From Alphaproteobacteria bacterium (GTDB lineage: Bacteria > Pseudomonadota > Alphaproteobacteria > JAJFFI01): a stretch of DNA of 7,528 bases. The position numbers and the translations under genes were made by a program. Every line of letters starts with the position of its first letter. Position 1 is the first letter of the stretch. Of the stretch, positions 6,989 through 7,528 are shown in pieces. The notes beneath the pieces were generated by a model. That model searched no databases. It saw only the letters and a program-made list of their open reading frames with translations, and was not told the DNA's origin. The stretch spans positions 1-7,528 of the forward strand of contig JAJFFI010000239.1 of assembly GCA_021776755.1 (NCBI GenBank). The letters are read 5' to 3'.

Positions 6989-7020
6989 AGACGTGCCGGG
7001 AGACGTGCCGGGAGACGTGC
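6989..7020 (+). repeat. 12-base tandem repeat carrying duplicated ribosome binding site
   Basis: The unit AGACGTGCCGGG occurs at 6989-7000 and 7001-7012, with a partial third copy AGACGTGC at 7013-7020 that ends at the base before ATG 7021. Each junction makes GGGAG (6998-7002 and 7010-7014). The second is spaced 6 bases from the ATG and should be the working Shine-Dalgarno; the first is 18 bases away. Confidence 0.85.
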
Positions 7021-7314
7021 ATGCCGCAGAGACGCGAGACCGCTGATCGATCCGTCGGCCTGTTCCTGCTGGCGGCGCTGCTGTTCAACCCGCCGGTGCT
7101 GACGCTGTTCGGCGCGGGCGAGACCGTTTTCGGGCTGCCCCTCAGTTACTTCTATATCTTCGTTGTCTGGGCGCTGGTGATCTGGCTGATGGCGCGGATC
7201 GCCGAGCGGTGGCGGAAGTCACCACCGGCCGTTGCGCGTGCCGCCGACCGTGACGACGAACTGGGCGACGGGCGGGGCGACAGCCTACCGCCGGCCAACG
7301 GACCCGCGGGCTGA
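7021..7314 (+). CDS. Small two-helix membrane protein upstream of SSS-type sensor kinase (CbrX-like position)
   Basis: A 97-residue protein with two predicted membrane helices, about 12-30 (VGLFLLAALLFNPPVLTLF) and 37-59 (VFGLPLSYFYIFVVWALVIW and on), followed by a basic stretch (ARIAERWRK) and a polar, probably disordered tail (68-97) rich in Asp, Gly and Pro. By the positive-inside rule both ends are cytoplasmic. Small two-helix proteins are encoded just upstream of solute-symporter-type kinases; in Pseudomonas the small cbrX precedes cbrA and its translation is coupled to it (from memory), and the DUF4212 small subunits of SSS transporters look alike. I place it by position and topology, not by a firm family match. 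Its stop lies 3 bases before the kinase ATG. The start ATG 7021 has GGGAG at 7010-7014. Confidence 0.8.
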   Translation: MPQRRETADRSVGLFLLAALLFNPPVLTLFGAGETVFGLPLSYFYIFVVWALVIWLMARIAERWRKSPPAVARAADRDDELGDGRGDSLPPANGPAG

Positions 7315-7317
7315 TCC

Positions 7318-7528
7318 ATGCTGCAGGGCTGGACCGTTGTCATCTGCTCGTTCCTGTATCTCGGGGTGTTGTTCTGCATCGCCTACTACGGCGACCGGCG
7401 CGCGGACCAAGGGCGCAGCATCATCGCCAACCCCTATATCTATGCGCTGTCGATGGCGGTCTACTGCACGTCGTGGACGTTCTACGGCAGTGTCGGACGG
7501 GCTGCGACCAGCGGGTTGTCGTTCCTGC
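7318..7528 (+). CDS. Sodium:solute-symporter-type sensor histidine kinase, N-terminus only (CbrA/CrbS-like)
   Basis: Seventy codons are in the window before the right edge. The first membrane helix is about 5-23 (WTVVICSFLYLGVLFCIAYY), followed by GDRRADQGRSI. A second helix starts near 40 with YIYALSMAVYCTSWTFYGSVG, then RAATSGLSFL. The YALSMAVYCTSWTFYGSVG block is the hallmark of the symporter domain found at the N-terminus of CbrA/CrbS-type hybrid sensor kinases, which respond to nutrients such as histidine or acetate in gammaproteobacteria. Plain SSS transporters look less like this, but the kinase half lies outside the window, so kinase identity is inferred. The ATG follows the upstream stop by 3 bases with no strong Shine-Dalgarno of its own, so translation is probably coupled to the small membrane protein. 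Confidence 0.85.
   Translation, partial: MLQGWTVVICSFLYLGVLFCIAYYGDRRADQGRSIIANPYIYALSMAVYCTSWTFYGSVGRAATSGLSFL

Overview
The window is GC-rich with dense, short-spaced genes, which fits an alphaproteobacterium (Rhodospirillales-like is my guess, from gene content and composition). No phage, transposase, CRISPR array, tRNA or rRNA was seen. The left and right gene sets look like ordinary chromosome. The signalling cluster at the right is the unusual part.

Left part (1-4019): a partial M24 creatinase-type gene runs off the left edge on the minus strand. It is preceded by a long inverted-repeat element (820-916) and by ettA, the ABC-F translation factor, also on the minus strand. Divergent from ettA is a small YciI-family gene (plus strand). 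It converges within 6 bases on a metallo-beta-lactamase-fold hydrolase gene (minus strand). These four genes do not form an evident pathway.

Middle (4020-4301): a 282-base gap between the divergent hydrolase and response-regulator genes. It holds a short palindromic repeat, a good sigma70-like promoter (TTGCGG, 17 bases, GATAAT), a GC palindrome in the presumed leader, and a ribosome binding site that places the regulator start at ATG 4302.

Right part (4302-7528, plus strand): a single-domain CheY-like response regulator with a Lys/Pro/Ala tail. Next, 25 bases on, is a 711-residue membrane protein in which a histidine-kinase-like region (two membrane helices, HAMP-like linker, PAS, degenerate DHp and ATPase) is fused to a DnaQ-type DEDDh 3'-5' exonuclease with all five catalytic residues present. 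The kinase part lacks the phospho-accepting His and recognisable ATP-binding boxes. A second promoter then precedes a 97-residue two-helix membrane protein. Three bases after its stop begins the N-terminus of a sodium:solute-symporter-type sensor kinase of the CbrA/CrbS kind. The cluster suggests a nutrient-responsive two-component module with an unusual membrane-tethered exonuclease as a partner. That functional link is inference.
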